A stretch of DNA of 64,000 nt from JASGDN01 sp049841275 (GTDB taxonomy: Bacteria; Chloroflexota; Chloroflexia; Thermomicrobiales; UBA6265), in assembly GCA_049841275.1 (NCBI GenBank), contig JASGDN010000075.1, positions 1-64,000 of the forward strand. The letters are read 5' to 3'. Both the position numbers and the translations under genes were made by a program. Position 1 is the stretch's first letter. The number at the start of each line of letters is the position of its first letter. The notes under the pieces are model-generated. The model was not told the DNA's origin. It made no database searches and saw nothing but the letters and a program-made list of their open reading frames with translations. This document shows, piece by piece, positions 25,313-34,395 of this stretch.

Positions 25313-26599
25313 ATGCCGCCCACCTCCTCGCCATCTTCCGCCATCGAGATACCGGAGCATGTCTCCACCCTCCCGGCGACATTGCCGGTGGCCTTCCACC
25401 GGCTCGCGGCATCGAGTCTCGCCGCCAATCTCGCCGAACAGGTCAGCCTGGCCGCCGCTCCACTCGTCGCGGTACTCGTCCTCGGCAGCGGAGCGACGGG
25501 AACCGGTGTTCTGCAGGCCGCCCAGACCCTTCCCTTCCTCCTGCTCTCGATCCCAGCCGGGGTCCTGGCCGACCGAACATCCCGCCCCCGCCTGATGGCC
25601 CTCGCCGAGTCGGTCCGCCTCGTCTCGCTGCTTGCCATGCTTGCCTTGCTCGCGACGGGCCGGCTTACCTTTCCGGCGTTGGCCGCGCTCGGGTTCCTGG
25701 GCGCAACCGGCACCGTGGTTTTCGGCGTCTGCACCCCCGCCCTCACCCCGACGCTGGTGCCTCGGGCGGCTCTCGGACAAGCCAACCAGGTGCTCGAACT
25801 CGTGCGCAGCGCCACCTATATTGGCGGTCCCGCCCTTGGCGGCCTTCTGGTCGGCTGGACCGGCGCCAACCCCGCCTTCGCATTCGCCGCCATCCTGTCT
25901 ACCGGTGCTGTCATGCTGCTCGCGGGAATCCGGAAACCCGTCCAGACCGAGTCATCAGTCCAGGCAACTACCCATCCGCTCGCCGATCTGCGTGAGGGGG
26001 CACGGTTCCTCTTCGGGCACGCCTTGCTGCGCCCGCTGTTCTTCACAGCGGTCTTTTTCAACCTCGGATTCTTCATGTTGATGGGGGTTTACGTCGCCTA
26101 CGCGCACGATCATCTGTACATAGGACCCACCACGATCGGGGTAACCCTTGCCGTGGATGGCATCGGAATGCTCTTCGGTGCGGCAGTCGCCGGACGCCTC
26201 CTGCATGCGATCCGCTTCGGTATCGCGATTTGCGTGGGCCCGGTGATGGGGCTGAGCGCCATGCTCGTGATGGCCACGACGATCGTGGTTCCCAGCGCCT
26301 GGCTGGCGGGGCTTGCCTTCTTCCTGATCGGAGCCGGGCCAATTGTCTGGACCATTGCGACCACCACGCTCCGCCAGGCCGTGACGCCGGACAGGCTGCT
26401 CGGCCGCGTCTCGTCGGTGATCTTGACAGCCACCTATGGCGCGCGCCCGGTAGGGGCCGCGCTCGGTGCGGGTATTGCCGGCACGATCTCCCTCCCGGCC
26501 TGCATGCTCGCCGCGATCCTCGCCTTCGCGCTCCAGGCCGCGATCATCCTGCGTTCCGCCCCGGCCCGCCTCGTCTCGCTCGACGAAGTCTCCACCTGA
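25313..26599 (+). CDS. MFS transporter (multidrug/enterobactin-exporter-like)
   Basis: A 428-residue, 12-segment major facilitator. The loop 2-3 motif is GVLADRTSRPRLM (G-x-L-A-D-R-x-x-R, about residues 84-95), typical of EntS/MFS_3 exporters. An acidic-basic segment, RKPVQTESSVQATTHPLADLREGARFLFGH, is the central loop. The ATG at 25313 follows CAGGAG. The substrate is unknown. It sits between two SH3b paralogues, one on each side, with the same orientation. Confidence 0.85.
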   Translation: MPPTSSPSSAIEIPEHVSTLPATLPVAFHRLAASSLAANLAEQVSLAAAPLVAVLVLGSGATGTGVLQAAQTLPFLLLSIPAGVLADRTSRPRLMALAESVRLVSLLAMLALLATGRLTFPALAALGFLGATGTVVFGVCTPALTPTLVPRAALGQANQVLELVRSATYIGGPALGGLLVGWTGANPAFAFAAILSTGAVMLLAGIRKPVQTESSVQATTHPLADLREGARFLFGHALLRPLFFTAVFFNLGFFMLMGVYVAYAHDHLYIGPTTIGVTLAVDGIGMLFGAAVAGRLLHAIRFGIAICVGPVMGLSAMLVMATTIVVPSAWLAGLAFFLIGAGPIVWTIATTTLRQAVTPDRLLGRVSSVILTATYGARPVGAALGAGIAGTISLPACMLAAILAFALQAAIILRSAPARLVSLDEVST

Positions 26600-26792
26600 G
26601 AATCCGGTTCGTATCGGCTCATCAGCCGCCCCGCCGACAGCAAGGCGTGTTTGCGCATTTTCACGGATGCCGTCGAATCGAGCCTCGGGCATCATGGGTT
26701 ACGGAGAGGGCCTCCACCGGTCGCCCACTGATTCGGGAACCGGTCCCCGAATCGCCGCCGATCGCAATGCACCCACGGGTCAGGAGACGAGA

Positions 26793-27419
26793 ATGACCGC
26801 ATCGATGCAACCTCGAGCCACACTATCCGCCGGGATCTCCGGAACGTTCAGCCGCCGCACGTTCCTCACGCGCTCAGCTGCCGTCGCTGGGGCCGGCACC
26901 GTGGCCATCGCCGCCAGCGGATTCGCCCCTGTCGCCCGTCACGCCGGCGCCCAGGACTTCGAGGCAGCCGCCGTCTACGAACCAAGCGACTCCGTAATGG
27001 TCAACACCGACCTGCTGAATCTCCGCAGCGACCCAGGGCTCAGCGGGTCCGTCATCGGCGCATATCCCTACGGAACGGTGGCCGTGGTCCTGGATGGCCC
27101 ATCCGTAGCGGACAACTATCGCTGGTATCTGGTGCAGATCGGCAGCGGCTCCGGCGTCACCATCGGGTGGTTCGCCGGAGTCTATCTCTCCCCTGCCGAC
27201 ACCCCGGTCCAGCCAGCGTTCACCGTCATCGACGGCCCGGTAAACCTCCGGGATGACTCCGGGCTCTCGTCGAATATCATCGGGGTCTATCCCACCGGCG
27301 CGACGGGCATCGCGTTCGATCACACGCCGAATCCTGTCGACGGCTACGTGTGGTACGAGGTCCGGATGGACAATGACAATCAATACGGCTATGTCGCCGC
27401 CGACTTCATCGGCTTCTGA
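26793..27419 (+). CDS. Tat-exported protein with two SH3b domains (paralogue of the 24311 product)
   Basis: A 208-residue protein very similar along its length to the 24311-24925 product, including AQDFEAAAVYEPSDSVMVNTD and DGPVNLRDDSGLSSNIIGVY. Tat motif: SRRTFLTRSAAVAGAG. GGAGACGAGA lies before ATG 26793. It differs mainly in the second linker (DHTPNPVDGYVW). The duplication flanks the MFS gene. A hairpin follows at 27459. Confidence 0.85.
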   Translation: MTASMQPRATLSAGISGTFSRRTFLTRSAAVAGAGTVAIAASGFAPVARHAGAQDFEAAAVYEPSDSVMVNTDLLNLRSDPGLSGSVIGAYPYGTVAVVLDGPSVADNYRWYLVQIGSGSGVTIGWFAGVYLSPADTPVQPAFTVIDGPVNLRDDSGLSSNIIGVYPTGATGIAFDHTPNPVDGYVWYEVRMDNDNQYGYVAADFIGF

Positions 27420-27458
27420 TCGGCTTCCCGGTCACCAGCGCGTCATTGGAACCTGACA

Positions 27459-27484
27459 GCCCGGAGCGAACAATCGCTCCGGGC
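27459..27484 (+). terminator. hairpin terminator after the second SH3b gene
   Basis: An 11-bp stem GCCCGGAGCGA/TCGCTCCGGGC with a 4-nt loop, 39 bp past the stop. Confidence 0.75.
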
Positions 27485-27550
27485 CGTCCCTGATGAGCCA
27501 CGCCTGACTTGTTGGCAAGACGCCCTCGGCTGGTCCCGAAGAAACAGATA

Positions 27551-27576
27551 GCCCGACGCGATTGCTCGCGTCGGGC
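27551..27576 (-). terminator. hairpin terminator after the secreted protein at 27601
   Basis: A 10-bp stem GCCCGACGCG/CGCGTCGGGC around ATTGCT, 24 bp past the stop of the minus-strand gene. Paired with the 27459 hairpin, it insulates two convergent genes. Confidence 0.75.
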
Positions 27577-27600
27577 CACGTTGCCCAACATATGGACGAA

Positions 27601-28119
27601 CTAGACGTCCAGCTCCCTGGGCGCCCCGTACCCCGCCGGAATCTCCGACGGATACCGCTGCTGGACTGTTGCCGAGACAAAGGTCCGAAGCTCGGACTTG
27701 GTGACCCCCTCGTTGACGAGGATGAACATCCAGATATTCGGCCCCCACTCATCGGTCACAATCAGCGTTCCATCGTATCCATCCGATGTCGTGAAGGTGA
27801 ACCGTCGCATCACGGTCGTGCCCGGCTCCGGGTCCTCATATCCTGCAAACCGGACCTTCCGATAGTCGCTCCCGAGGTTCTCGCGCACGAATTTCGCATC
27901 GACCTGATTGACAAACTCGGTATTCAGGTTGACATCCCCCACATCGAGCCGGCTCACGACGATCACCGACTCCTCACGCAGGTTCTGCATGCCCCACATC
28001 TGTTGATCGCCCTGATAGGCCGAGACAGACCACTGCCCCAGCGGCATGAGCGCCAGCACCGCGCACACCGCCGCCACGATCGTTACCCTGACTGCCGCAA
28101 ACGTTCGTCTGGCGTCCAT
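27601..28119 (-). CDS. secreted protein of unknown function, family A copy 1
   Basis: A 172-residue protein with a Sec-like signal (MDARRTFAAVRVTIVAAVCAV, then SVSAYQG). It is paralogous to the 28390-28920 product. Both contain DxGDVxxNTxFVNxVDA, then TTVxRxFTxxxxDGxxGxLxVTDExGPxxWxFxL, and end near PSGY/PAGYGAPRE. No known domain recognised. The alternating hydrophobic pattern and the conserved DGYDGTLIVTDEWGPNIWMF suggest a beta-sandwich. The start at 28119 is the last ATG before the signal peptide. Confidence 0.65.
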   Translation of the reverse strand: MDARRTFAAVRVTIVAAVCAVLALMPLGQWSVSAYQGDQQMWGMQNLREESVIVVSRLDVGDVNLNTEFVNQVDAKFVRENLGSDYRKVRFAGYEDPEPGTTVMRRFTFTTSDGYDGTLIVTDEWGPNIWMFILVNEGVTKSELRTFVSATVQQRYPSEIPAGYGAPRELDV

Positions 28120-28316
28120 CTCTGCCCCCTCTCCACACTGGCCCACAATCCGGCACAGACGCAGGCACAAGACAGAACGCAATGAAAATGCCAGCCACAC
28201 ATCGCGCCATGCGGGAACAACGCGCCCGATGCGCCACGCGAACGGTTTGCCATTGCTGCTATGTCGACTACGTCTAATCCGTACACCCACTATACCAGAA
28301 CCGAACGGATGTCCCA

Positions 28317-28362
28317 CGTACGAACGAGCCCTGAAGGATATCCTTCAGGGCTCGTTCGTACG
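28317..28362. terminator. 46-bp perfect palindrome between the two family A genes
   Basis: Positions 28317-28339 and 28340-28362 are exact reverse complements (arms start CGTACGAACGAGCCC and meet at GGATATCC). It lies 27 bp past the stop of the 28390 gene, where other genes have terminator hairpins. The lack of any loop and the length make it unusual. Confidence 0.75.
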
Positions 28363-28389
28363 GACACACTGTGAGTATGGGCGAGCACC

Positions 28390-28920
28390 CTAGTCGTTGC
28401 TGACCAGCACCGCCCGATCGTAGCCGGACGGGACCGCCGTCGGCCGGCCCGCGTCCACCGTGGACTGCACGAAGGTATTCACCTCGTCCGCGTACAGGTC
28501 GCTCGTCGTGAAGAGGAAGAACCAGACGTGCGGACCGTATTCGTCGGTCACCACCAGGAATCCGTCCTGGCCGTCGATCTTCAGCGTGAAGAGACGAACC
28601 ACCGTCGTGTTCGGGTACGGCGTCAGGAAATCGCCGCCACGCAGGCTCCGGATGTCCTCACCGAACAGATCGCGCAGCGTCGAGGCATCGACCGCGTTGA
28701 CGAAGTTGGTATTGGAGTACACATCGCCCGTGTCGTAGGCCAGCACCATGATCGCATCGGAGCCCCTGGAGGCATCGGAAACCCAGAGCCAGGTCTGGCC
28801 TTCATACGCGGCGGCCCCATTCGGCGCCAGCAGCGAGCCGAGCACGAATCCGAAGGCGGTGAGCGCGAGGAACAGCATGCGGAATAGCGCACGAATGCGA
28901 GCGGTGAACGACGGAATCAT
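28390..28920 (-). CDS. secreted protein of unknown function, family A copy 2
   Basis: A 176-residue paralogue of the 27601-28119 product. Signal peptide: a basic start (MIPSFTARIRALFRM) followed by a hydrophobic run and AAAYEGQ at the cleavage site. It keeps YDTGDVYSNTNFVNAVDAS and FLVVTDEYGPHVWFFLF. The two copies are tandem, both on the minus strand, with 270 bp and a long palindrome between them. Function unknown; probably extracytoplasmic. Confidence 0.65.
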   Translation of the reverse strand: MIPSFTARIRALFRMLFLALTAFGFVLGSLLAPNGAAAYEGQTWLWVSDASRGSDAIMVLAYDTGDVYSNTNFVNAVDASTLRDLFGEDIRSLRGGDFLTPYPNTTVVRLFTLKIDGQDGFLVVTDEYGPHVWFFLFTTSDLYADEVNTFVQSTVDAGRPTAVPSGYDRAVLVSND

Positions 28921-29103
28921 GGCAAAACCCTCCCCAGGCCGACGCCGCACGGCGTCGGTCGAATCGCGAGCAAGTCGGTTATATCGAGTCCCCTTGACAG
29001 TGAATGCGGTCCTGATCGGGCCGTTCACCAACACAACGAGGGCACGCGCGATTCGGTTCCCGCCGCAACGGACGATCAGTCGGGGATGTTTTCCGGAACG
29101 CAC

Positions 29104-29138
29104 CGAACCCCGCCCGGCATGACGCCGGGCGGGGTTCG
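29104..29138 (-). terminator. hairpin terminator after the 29191 gene
   Basis: A 15-bp perfect stem (29104-29118 with 29124-29138) of CGAACCCCGCCCGGC and its complement, with an ATGAC loop, 52 bp past the stop. Confidence 0.75.
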
Positions 29139-29190
29139 TGCCCCCTTCATCTGGATTGCCTGCCCGGAGTACCGGGGCGGATGCGCTCGC

Positions 29191-29451
29191 TCAGGCGGCG
29201 TGTGTCGGATACCGGCGAGCGGTGCGGATCGCGTCACGGACGGCGGCTTCCTCCGTCTCCCCGACTCCAAGCACCTGCTCGCCCCAGTTCGACGCCCCGT
29301 CACGGCCAACCACCGCCTGCACGAACCGGCGATTGGCGGTTGCCGCCTTCATCTCGTCAAGACCACGCAACGTCCAGCCGCCTTCCGGCATCTCGCTGGC
29401 GATCATGGCCTGCAACTGGTTCCACCGGGCATCGTTCGGATACGTGTTCAT
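29191..29451 (-). CDS. small hypothetical protein
   Basis: An 86-residue cytoplasmic protein, MNTYPNDARWNQLQAMIASE..., ending DAIRTARRYPTHAA. It has an acidic middle and a C-terminal helix (ETEEAAVRDAIRTARRY). The start at 29451 follows AAAGGAGC at slightly short spacing. No family recognised. The next 343 bp to the SDR gene hold no recognisable gene; divergent promoters should lie there. Confidence 0.55.
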   Translation of the reverse strand: MNTYPNDARWNQLQAMIASEMPEGGWTLRGLDEMKAATANRRFVQAVVGRDGASNWGEQVLGVGETEEAAVRDAIRTARRYPTHAA

Positions 29452-29794
29452 CGTGGGCTGCTCCTTTGCAGTGTCACGAACGGACCGTCGTCGATGGCGG
29501 TCCCTGGTTGTGGCAACGAACATCAGCGTTGTCGATTGCCTGCGGCTATTGAAGCAAACTCCGGACGATGCTGGCAAGATTGTGATTCTTGCGACAATCG
29601 CACCGCCGAACGACCGTATTCGCGCACCGTTTTCGGGAAGCCCCCATGCCTGCGCGCACTTCCGCTTCCCACTTCCGGACCTCCCCGGCGGACGGTATGC
29701 TGACGCCAGTAGCCAGTCCCGGATCATGCATCGCCTCCCGTTGTCGATCAGACAGCGGGAATCGCATACCCTCATCCTCAGGAGGCCTCATCCG

Positions 29795-30568
29795 ATGGAA
29801 CTTCGTCTCGACAACAAGGTCGCGCTCGTCACCGGCTCGGACAGCGGCATCGGGCAAGGCATCGCCAAGGCCTTCGCCGAAAGCGGCGCCGATGTCGTCG
29901 TCACCTGGCGCACGGACCGCGCCGGCGCCGAGGAGACCGCGCAGATGGTCGCGGATGCCGGTCGCCAGGCGCTGGTGGCGCAGGTGGATATCGCGGACGC
30001 CGCCTCGGTGGAAGCCCTGTTTGCGGCACTGGACGACCGGTTCGGCCGGCTCGACATCATGGTCAACAACGCCGGCATCGGCGAGCGCGGTGCCGTTCAC
30101 GAACTCCCCTTCGACGCCTGGATGCGCGTGCTGGACGTGAACCTGAACGGCACCTTCCGCTGTTCCCAACTCGCTGCCCAGCGTATGCTGGCCCAGGGCG
30201 ACGGCGGCCGCATCATCAACATCACCTCCGTGCATCAGGAGGCATGCTCCGGCACCGGTGCTGCCTACAACGCCTCGAAAGCCGCCATCCGCAACCTGAC
30301 GCGCACACAGGCGATCGAACTCGGTCCGCATGGGATCACGGTGAATGTCATCGCGCCGGGAATGATCGTGACGCCGATGAACAGGCGGGCGATGGATGAT
30401 CCAGCGCATCTCTCCTGGGCCGGCGAACAGATTCCCACCCGCCGCGCCGGCTATCCGGAGGACATCGCAAACATGGCCGTCTTCCTCGCCTCGGACGCCG
30501 CCAGCTACTGCACTGGCTCGACCTTCTACGTCGATGGCGGCTGGATGCTCACCCGTCCCCCGGTATAG
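29795..30568 (+). CDS. short-chain dehydrogenase/reductase (glucose 1-dehydrogenase-like)
   Basis: A 257-residue classical SDR. The Rossmann motif is TGSDSGIG (residues 13-20), NNAG is at 91-94, and the catalytic triad is Ser145, Tyr158 and Lys162 (YNASK). The C-terminal FLASDAASYCTGSTFYVDGGW is typical of the glucose-1-dehydrogenase/3-oxoacyl reductase group. ATG 29795 is preceded by CAGGAGG. The specific substrate is unknown. A hairpin at 30585 follows. Confidence 0.88.
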   Translation: MELRLDNKVALVTGSDSGIGQGIAKAFAESGADVVVTWRTDRAGAEETAQMVADAGRQALVAQVDIADAASVEALFAALDDRFGRLDIMVNNAGIGERGAVHELPFDAWMRVLDVNLNGTFRCSQLAAQRMLAQGDGGRIINITSVHQEACSGTGAAYNASKAAIRNLTRTQAIELGPHGITVNVIAPGMIVTPMNRRAMDDPAHLSWAGEQIPTRRAGYPEDIANMAVFLASDAASYCTGSTFYVDGGWMLTRPPV

Positions 30569-30584
30569 GGGCAGCCCCCGGACC

Positions 30585-30604
30585 GGCTCTTTGCTGAAAG
30601 AGCC
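30585..30604 (+). terminator. hairpin terminator after the SDR gene
   Basis: GGCTCTTT-gctg-AAAGAGCC, an 8-bp stem starting 17 bp past the SDR stop. The remaining bases to 30843 show no gene. Confidence 0.65.
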
Positions 30605-30843
30605 TATCCATGCACATGCCCATCGCGGCGCGATCCCGGCGAGCAGAATCGTGCCGGTATCGTCATCGAGCACGTGCATGGCGCCCGCCGTTCTGATGGT
30701 CCCTACGGGATTTGCGCCTCCCCGCGCCCATACAACGACATCCGGAATGGAGCCATGCATGACGGACTCGACGGTATATCTCCGCCGGCTGCCCGACCTG
30801 ATCCGACGACGCCCGACATCATAAAAACGTAGTCAATCCCCGG

Positions 30844-31321
30844 TCAGTCGACAAAGCGATAGACCAGGTCGTAGCGATCGACGCCTGGCTCGATCCCATC
30901 GGGACTGACACCATCCAGTACGAATCCCATGCGGACGAAAAAGCCCACGATTGGCGCCGTCGTCGCGACCCGCACAACCCTCATCTGCGTTTCATTGCGT
31001 TTCATGACGAATCCAGTCCATGCGAATTTGCAGGAGGGCCTTGCCTATCCCACGCCGGTGTTGCCCTTGAGCAACCATGCCCCATCTGAGCCACGCCGTA
31101 TCGGGGTCGGACCATGTCACCGCACCGAATCCGGCTATCGTCCCATCGTCGGCCTGCGCAACCCACGCCTGGTCTGGCGCATTGTCGAGAAACGTTTCGA
31201 GACGAGGCCGCTCGATCGCCGAGAAGAAGGCCGGAACGTTCGAATCGAATACCGCCAGAATCGCATCGCGATCGCAATCACGGCCCAGCCGGATCGAACC
31301 CAGGAAATCCACCGGCGTCAT
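30844..31321 (-). pseudogene. GNAT acetyltransferase gene disrupted by a 10-bp tandem duplication
   Basis: From ATG 31321 the frame encodes a normal GNAT domain (SIRLGRDCDRDAILAVFDS, GTIAGFGAVTWSDPDTAWL, QHRRGIGKALLQIRMDWI) but stops at 30992. The missing end continues in another frame as RVVRVATTAPIVGFFVRMGF and ends DRYDLVYRFVD at 30844. At the switch the 10-mer TGCGTTTCAT occurs twice in direct succession (30986-30995, 30996-31005). Removing one copy restores a single open frame across the whole gene. The lesion is therefore a clean slippage duplication, not a sequencing homopolymer error. The truncated product lacks the last strand pair of the fold. Confidence 0.88.
30986..31005. repeat. 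two-copy 10-bp tandem repeat inside the GNAT gene
   Basis: TGCGTTTCAT repeated back to back. It is the exact cause of the frameshift in the GNAT gene, and loss of one copy would restore the gene. Confidence 0.9.
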
Positions 31322-31345
31322 CCTTCCTGCACGGCAGTTCACCAC

Positions 31346-31724
31346 CTCGGCACGTCAAACCTCGCCGACCGACAGCAGAGAGTACGGAAAATCGGTAGTC
31401 CGAAGCGGGAGTTACCCGGCATCGAGCCATGCGTACGTCCCCTTTAGCCTAGAAGGCAGCATGACAACGATGCCATGAAGGAGTTGCTCCAAAGCAGGTC
31501 CAGTGATAAACGCACCTGACCGTTCCGAGAATGCAGCCGTCACCCCTCGCAATCCGGAGCGTCTACAGCTCATACTTCCTGCAGACGCCCGCATCCGTGC
31601 GGGGAACGTCCCGTTCTGCCCGTGCGACATGGGTCTCACGCGGCGCCCTTCCCTCCACAACCGGATCGCGCACACTTCCCGCATCCCGGACGGACACGCC
31701 CCTGATACGGAAAGGCACACCGTT
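31346..31724. other. 379-bp gap with no recognised gene
   Basis: The DedA frame is open from 31503, but the upstream part is hydrophilic and unlike the family. No hairpin or repeat stands out. Promoters for the divergent GNAT remnant and DedA genes are expected here. Confidence 0.45.
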
Positions 31725-32360
31725 TTGAGCAGTCTCCTCGGCGACCTCGCAGGTTGGGCCACCGACGTGATCGAAGATCTGGGCTACGTCGGCCTCGCCC
31801 TCATCATCGCCCTCGAAAACGTCTTCCCGCCCATTCCTTCCGAAGCCGTCCTCCCCCTCGCCGGATTCCTCACCGGCCAGGGCCGCATGAACTTCGTCGG
31901 CGCCGTCATCGCCTCCACGCTCGGCGCCGTCGTCGGGGCGCTCGCCCTCTACGCCATCGGCTACTGGTTCGGCGACGCCCGCCTCCGCTGGCTCGTCCGG
32001 AAGTACGGCCGGATCCTCGGCGTCAGCGAGGCCGATCTCGACAAGGCCAACGCCTGGTTCGACAAGCACGAGGGGCTGGCCGTCCTCATCTGCCGCGTCG
32101 TGCCGATCGTGCGCAGCCTCATCTCGATTCCGGCCGGCATCCGCCGCATGACGCTCCTGCCGTTCATCGGCTACACAACCCTCGGCGCGGGCGTCTGGAA
32201 CAGCATCCTCATCGGCGCCGGCTGGGCTTTGGGCGACAACTGGGAGGAAGTCGAGCAATACGTCGGCTACCTCCAGTACGTCGTGATCGTCGCCGTCGCT
32301 GCGGCAGTGGTCTTCTGGTTCTGGAAGCGCAACCCCTTCAAGGGCCGCCGCTCCGCCTGA
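31725..32360 (+). CDS. DedA-family (SNARE-associated) membrane protein
   Basis: A 211-residue membrane protein. TTG 31725 is chosen because GAAAGG lies 10 nt upstream and the family N-terminus starts there. Landmarks: ALENVFPPIPSEAVLPLAGFL (DedA motif, with the Glu and Pro of the re-entrant loop), GARLR-like GDARLRWLVRKYG, and ICRVVPIVRSLISIPAGIRRM (the conserved R...P...R...S.PAG). DedA proteins are thought to be proton-dependent lipid flippases (undecaprenyl phosphate or phospholipid). A terminator follows. Confidence 0.88.
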   Translation: MSSLLGDLAGWATDVIEDLGYVGLALIIALENVFPPIPSEAVLPLAGFLTGQGRMNFVGAVIASTLGAVVGALALYAIGYWFGDARLRWLVRKYGRILGVSEADLDKANAWFDKHEGLAVLICRVVPIVRSLISIPAGIRRMTLLPFIGYTTLGAGVWNSILIGAGWALGDNWEEVEQYVGYLQYVVIVAVAAAVVFWFWKRNPFKGRRSA

Positions 32361-32389
32361 TCCCACGGGAGAAACCGTGAAGGACATAT

Positions 32390-32435
32390 GAAAGCGCCGC
32401 CGTTCCGGGATCGTTACCGGAACGGCGGCGCTTTC
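32390..32435 (+). terminator. hairpin terminator after dedA
   Basis: A 19-bp perfect stem (32390-32408 with 32417-32435) of GAAAGCGCCGCCGTTCCGG and its complement around an 8-nt loop, 29 bp past the stop. Confidence 0.8.
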
Positions 32436-32564
32436 TCCGCCCAAGAATCCCATGCTGCCAACCACAGCCAGCGATTCCCCACTTGCGACAGACATCGCCT
32501 GATGCCACGATGCAAGCACACAGCGTTTCATGATTGCCCGGCCCTCGAACTCAGGAGGCAGAAG

Positions 32565-34367
32565 ATGCCAGACGCACACGATCGAAGTCTTCGCTTCAAC
32601 CGCCGTCAAGCTGCCTCACTGGGAGCCACGGGCGCAACCGCGCTCCTCCTGGGGCAGGGCGCGGCAGCCGATGCTACCCCCTCGGCATCGCCGCAAGCCT
32701 CACCGGCAGCGTCGCCGGTTGCCGTGGCTCCCGACCCAAACTCCCCCTTCACCACCGCTTCCACCCCGCGTGACGAGGCCCTCGCCGCCGCGATCACCGC
32801 CTCTGGCATCACGCTCGAGGATCCAGGTCACACTGGCGGCGATGTCATTGACCTTCGTGCTGGCGACATCGCCACCCTCAATCCGGTCCTGCGCCAGGAC
32901 GGCAATTCGTGGGCAATCACCTCCAAGATCTACGAAAGCCTCGTCTTCGCCGATCCCCTTTCCGGGACCTTCGTGCCGCAACTCGCCGATTCCTGGGAGG
33001 TGAGCGCCGATGGTATGCGCTGGCGGTTCCACCTTGCCCCGAACGTGACCTTCCACGATGGCACTCCGCTGACAGTCGAGGATGTCCTCTTCTCCTTCGC
33101 GGCATCGGTCGACGATTCCGGCCTCGCTCCCAACAAGGCCACCATCGATGCCGTGCTCGCCAGCGTCGAGAAGATCGACGACGCGACGGTGGAGCTCACC
33201 GCGAAATTCCCCAGCAGCTCGTTCCTCTTCCAGACAGCTGGCTTGGTTCCAATCGTGCCGAAGCACATCTGGGAATCCATCCCCTTCAAGGAATGGGGCT
33301 CGGCTGCCGGATCGGCCGGACAAGACCCAAAGCAGGTGATCGGCACCGGCCCGTTCACCTTCGTCGAGTGGGTCCAGAACGACCACATCACACTGAAGAG
33401 GAACGAGACCTACTGGTACGCCCCATGGGCGCCAGTTGTCGACCAATACATCTACCGGGTCGGAGGAACGCTTCAGACCTTCCTCACTGGGGAAGGCGAT
33501 ATCACCGGCCTCAGCCCCTCCGACGCCGTCTCCGTGCAGAAGGATCATCCGGAGTTCTCGGTCTGGCCCGCCGATGCACCAGCGTTCTGGTTCTACATGA
33601 CGAACCTCGACGAGGCCCATACGACCCTCTTCACCGACCTCCGCACCCGGCAGGCGCTCTACTATGGCATCGACCGCCAGCTCCTGGTCGACAAGGTCCT
33701 GCTCGGCTTCGGAAAAGTCGCGGATAGCTATGCCCAGGTGCCGGCTGCACCCGGCTACGCCCCCGACCGGCTAGAGACGGTCTACACCTACGACGTGGAC
33801 AAAGCGAAGCAGCTTCTGACGGACGCCGGTTGGACTTCCGGATCGGACGGCACCCTGGCCAAGGACGGTACACCGTTCTCCTTCTCCGTCCTGTACGACG
33901 AGACGGACCCTGCCAGCGAGCAACTGGTCACCTACCTGCAACAGGCGTGGGGAGACCTGGGCATCAAGGTGGAAGCCTCGGCGATGCCGTTCCCCAGCAT
34001 CATGGAGGCCGTGAATCGCCGCGACTACGAGATGATCTACACCGGCTTCGGGTTCTACGCGCCCGACGGCAACACCGGGCTGCTCTTCCGGACCGACGCT
34101 ACCTACCCCGCCGGGTACAACATGGCTTTCTACTCGAACCCCGAATACGACCGCCTCGACGACGCACAACTCCGCGAGCTGGACCCCGCCAAGCGGCGCG
34201 AACTGCTCATCGAGCAAACGAACGTGGTCAACAACGATGCGCCGTGGGGCCTGATCTCCTACATGCAGACGATCTACGGCACTCATCCGCGCGTCCACAA
34301 CTACATCCCGACCGGCATCGACACGCCGTGGACCATCCTCAAGGTTTGGGTCGATCCGACTGGATGA
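32565..34367 (+). CDS. ABC transporter substrate-binding protein, family 5 (peptide/nickel type), copy 1
   Basis: A 600-residue exported binding protein. ATG 32565 follows CAGGAGG; the open frame continues upstream across the dedA terminator and is not coding. Leader: FNRRQAASLGATGATALLLG, a Tat-like motif, then an ATPSASPQASPAASPVA linker. Family-5 signatures include FVPQLADSWEVSADGMRWRF and GTGPFTFVEWVQ. The C-terminal lobe contains LRTRQALYYGIDRQLLVDKV. No permease or ATPase is adjacent, so it may be an orphan that feeds a system encoded elsewhere. Two paralogues follow (37433 and the remnant at 41589). Confidence 0.88.
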   Translation: MPDAHDRSLRFNRRQAASLGATGATALLLGQGAAADATPSASPQASPAASPVAVAPDPNSPFTTASTPRDEALAAAITASGITLEDPGHTGGDVIDLRAGDIATLNPVLRQDGNSWAITSKIYESLVFADPLSGTFVPQLADSWEVSADGMRWRFHLAPNVTFHDGTPLTVEDVLFSFAASVDDSGLAPNKATIDAVLASVEKIDDATVELTAKFPSSSFLFQTAGLVPIVPKHIWESIPFKEWGSAAGSAGQDPKQVIGTGPFTFVEWVQNDHITLKRNETYWYAPWAPVVDQYIYRVGGTLQTFLTGEGDITGLSPSDAVSVQKDHPEFSVWPADAPAFWFYMTNLDEAHTTLFTDLRTRQALYYGIDRQLLVDKVLLGFGKVADSYAQVPAAPGYAPDRLETVYTYDVDKAKQLLTDAGWTSGSDGTLAKDGTPFSFSVLYDETDPASEQLVTYLQQAWGDLGIKVEASAMPFPSIMEAVNRRDYEMIYTGFGFYAPDGNTGLLFRTDATYPAGYNMAFYSNPEYDRLDDAQLRELDPAKRRELLIEQTNVVNNDAPWGLISYMQTIYGTHPRVHNYIPTGIDTPWTILKVWVDPTG

Positions 34368-34395
34368 GCACCCATTCCGTCAGGAGGACGCGTCT

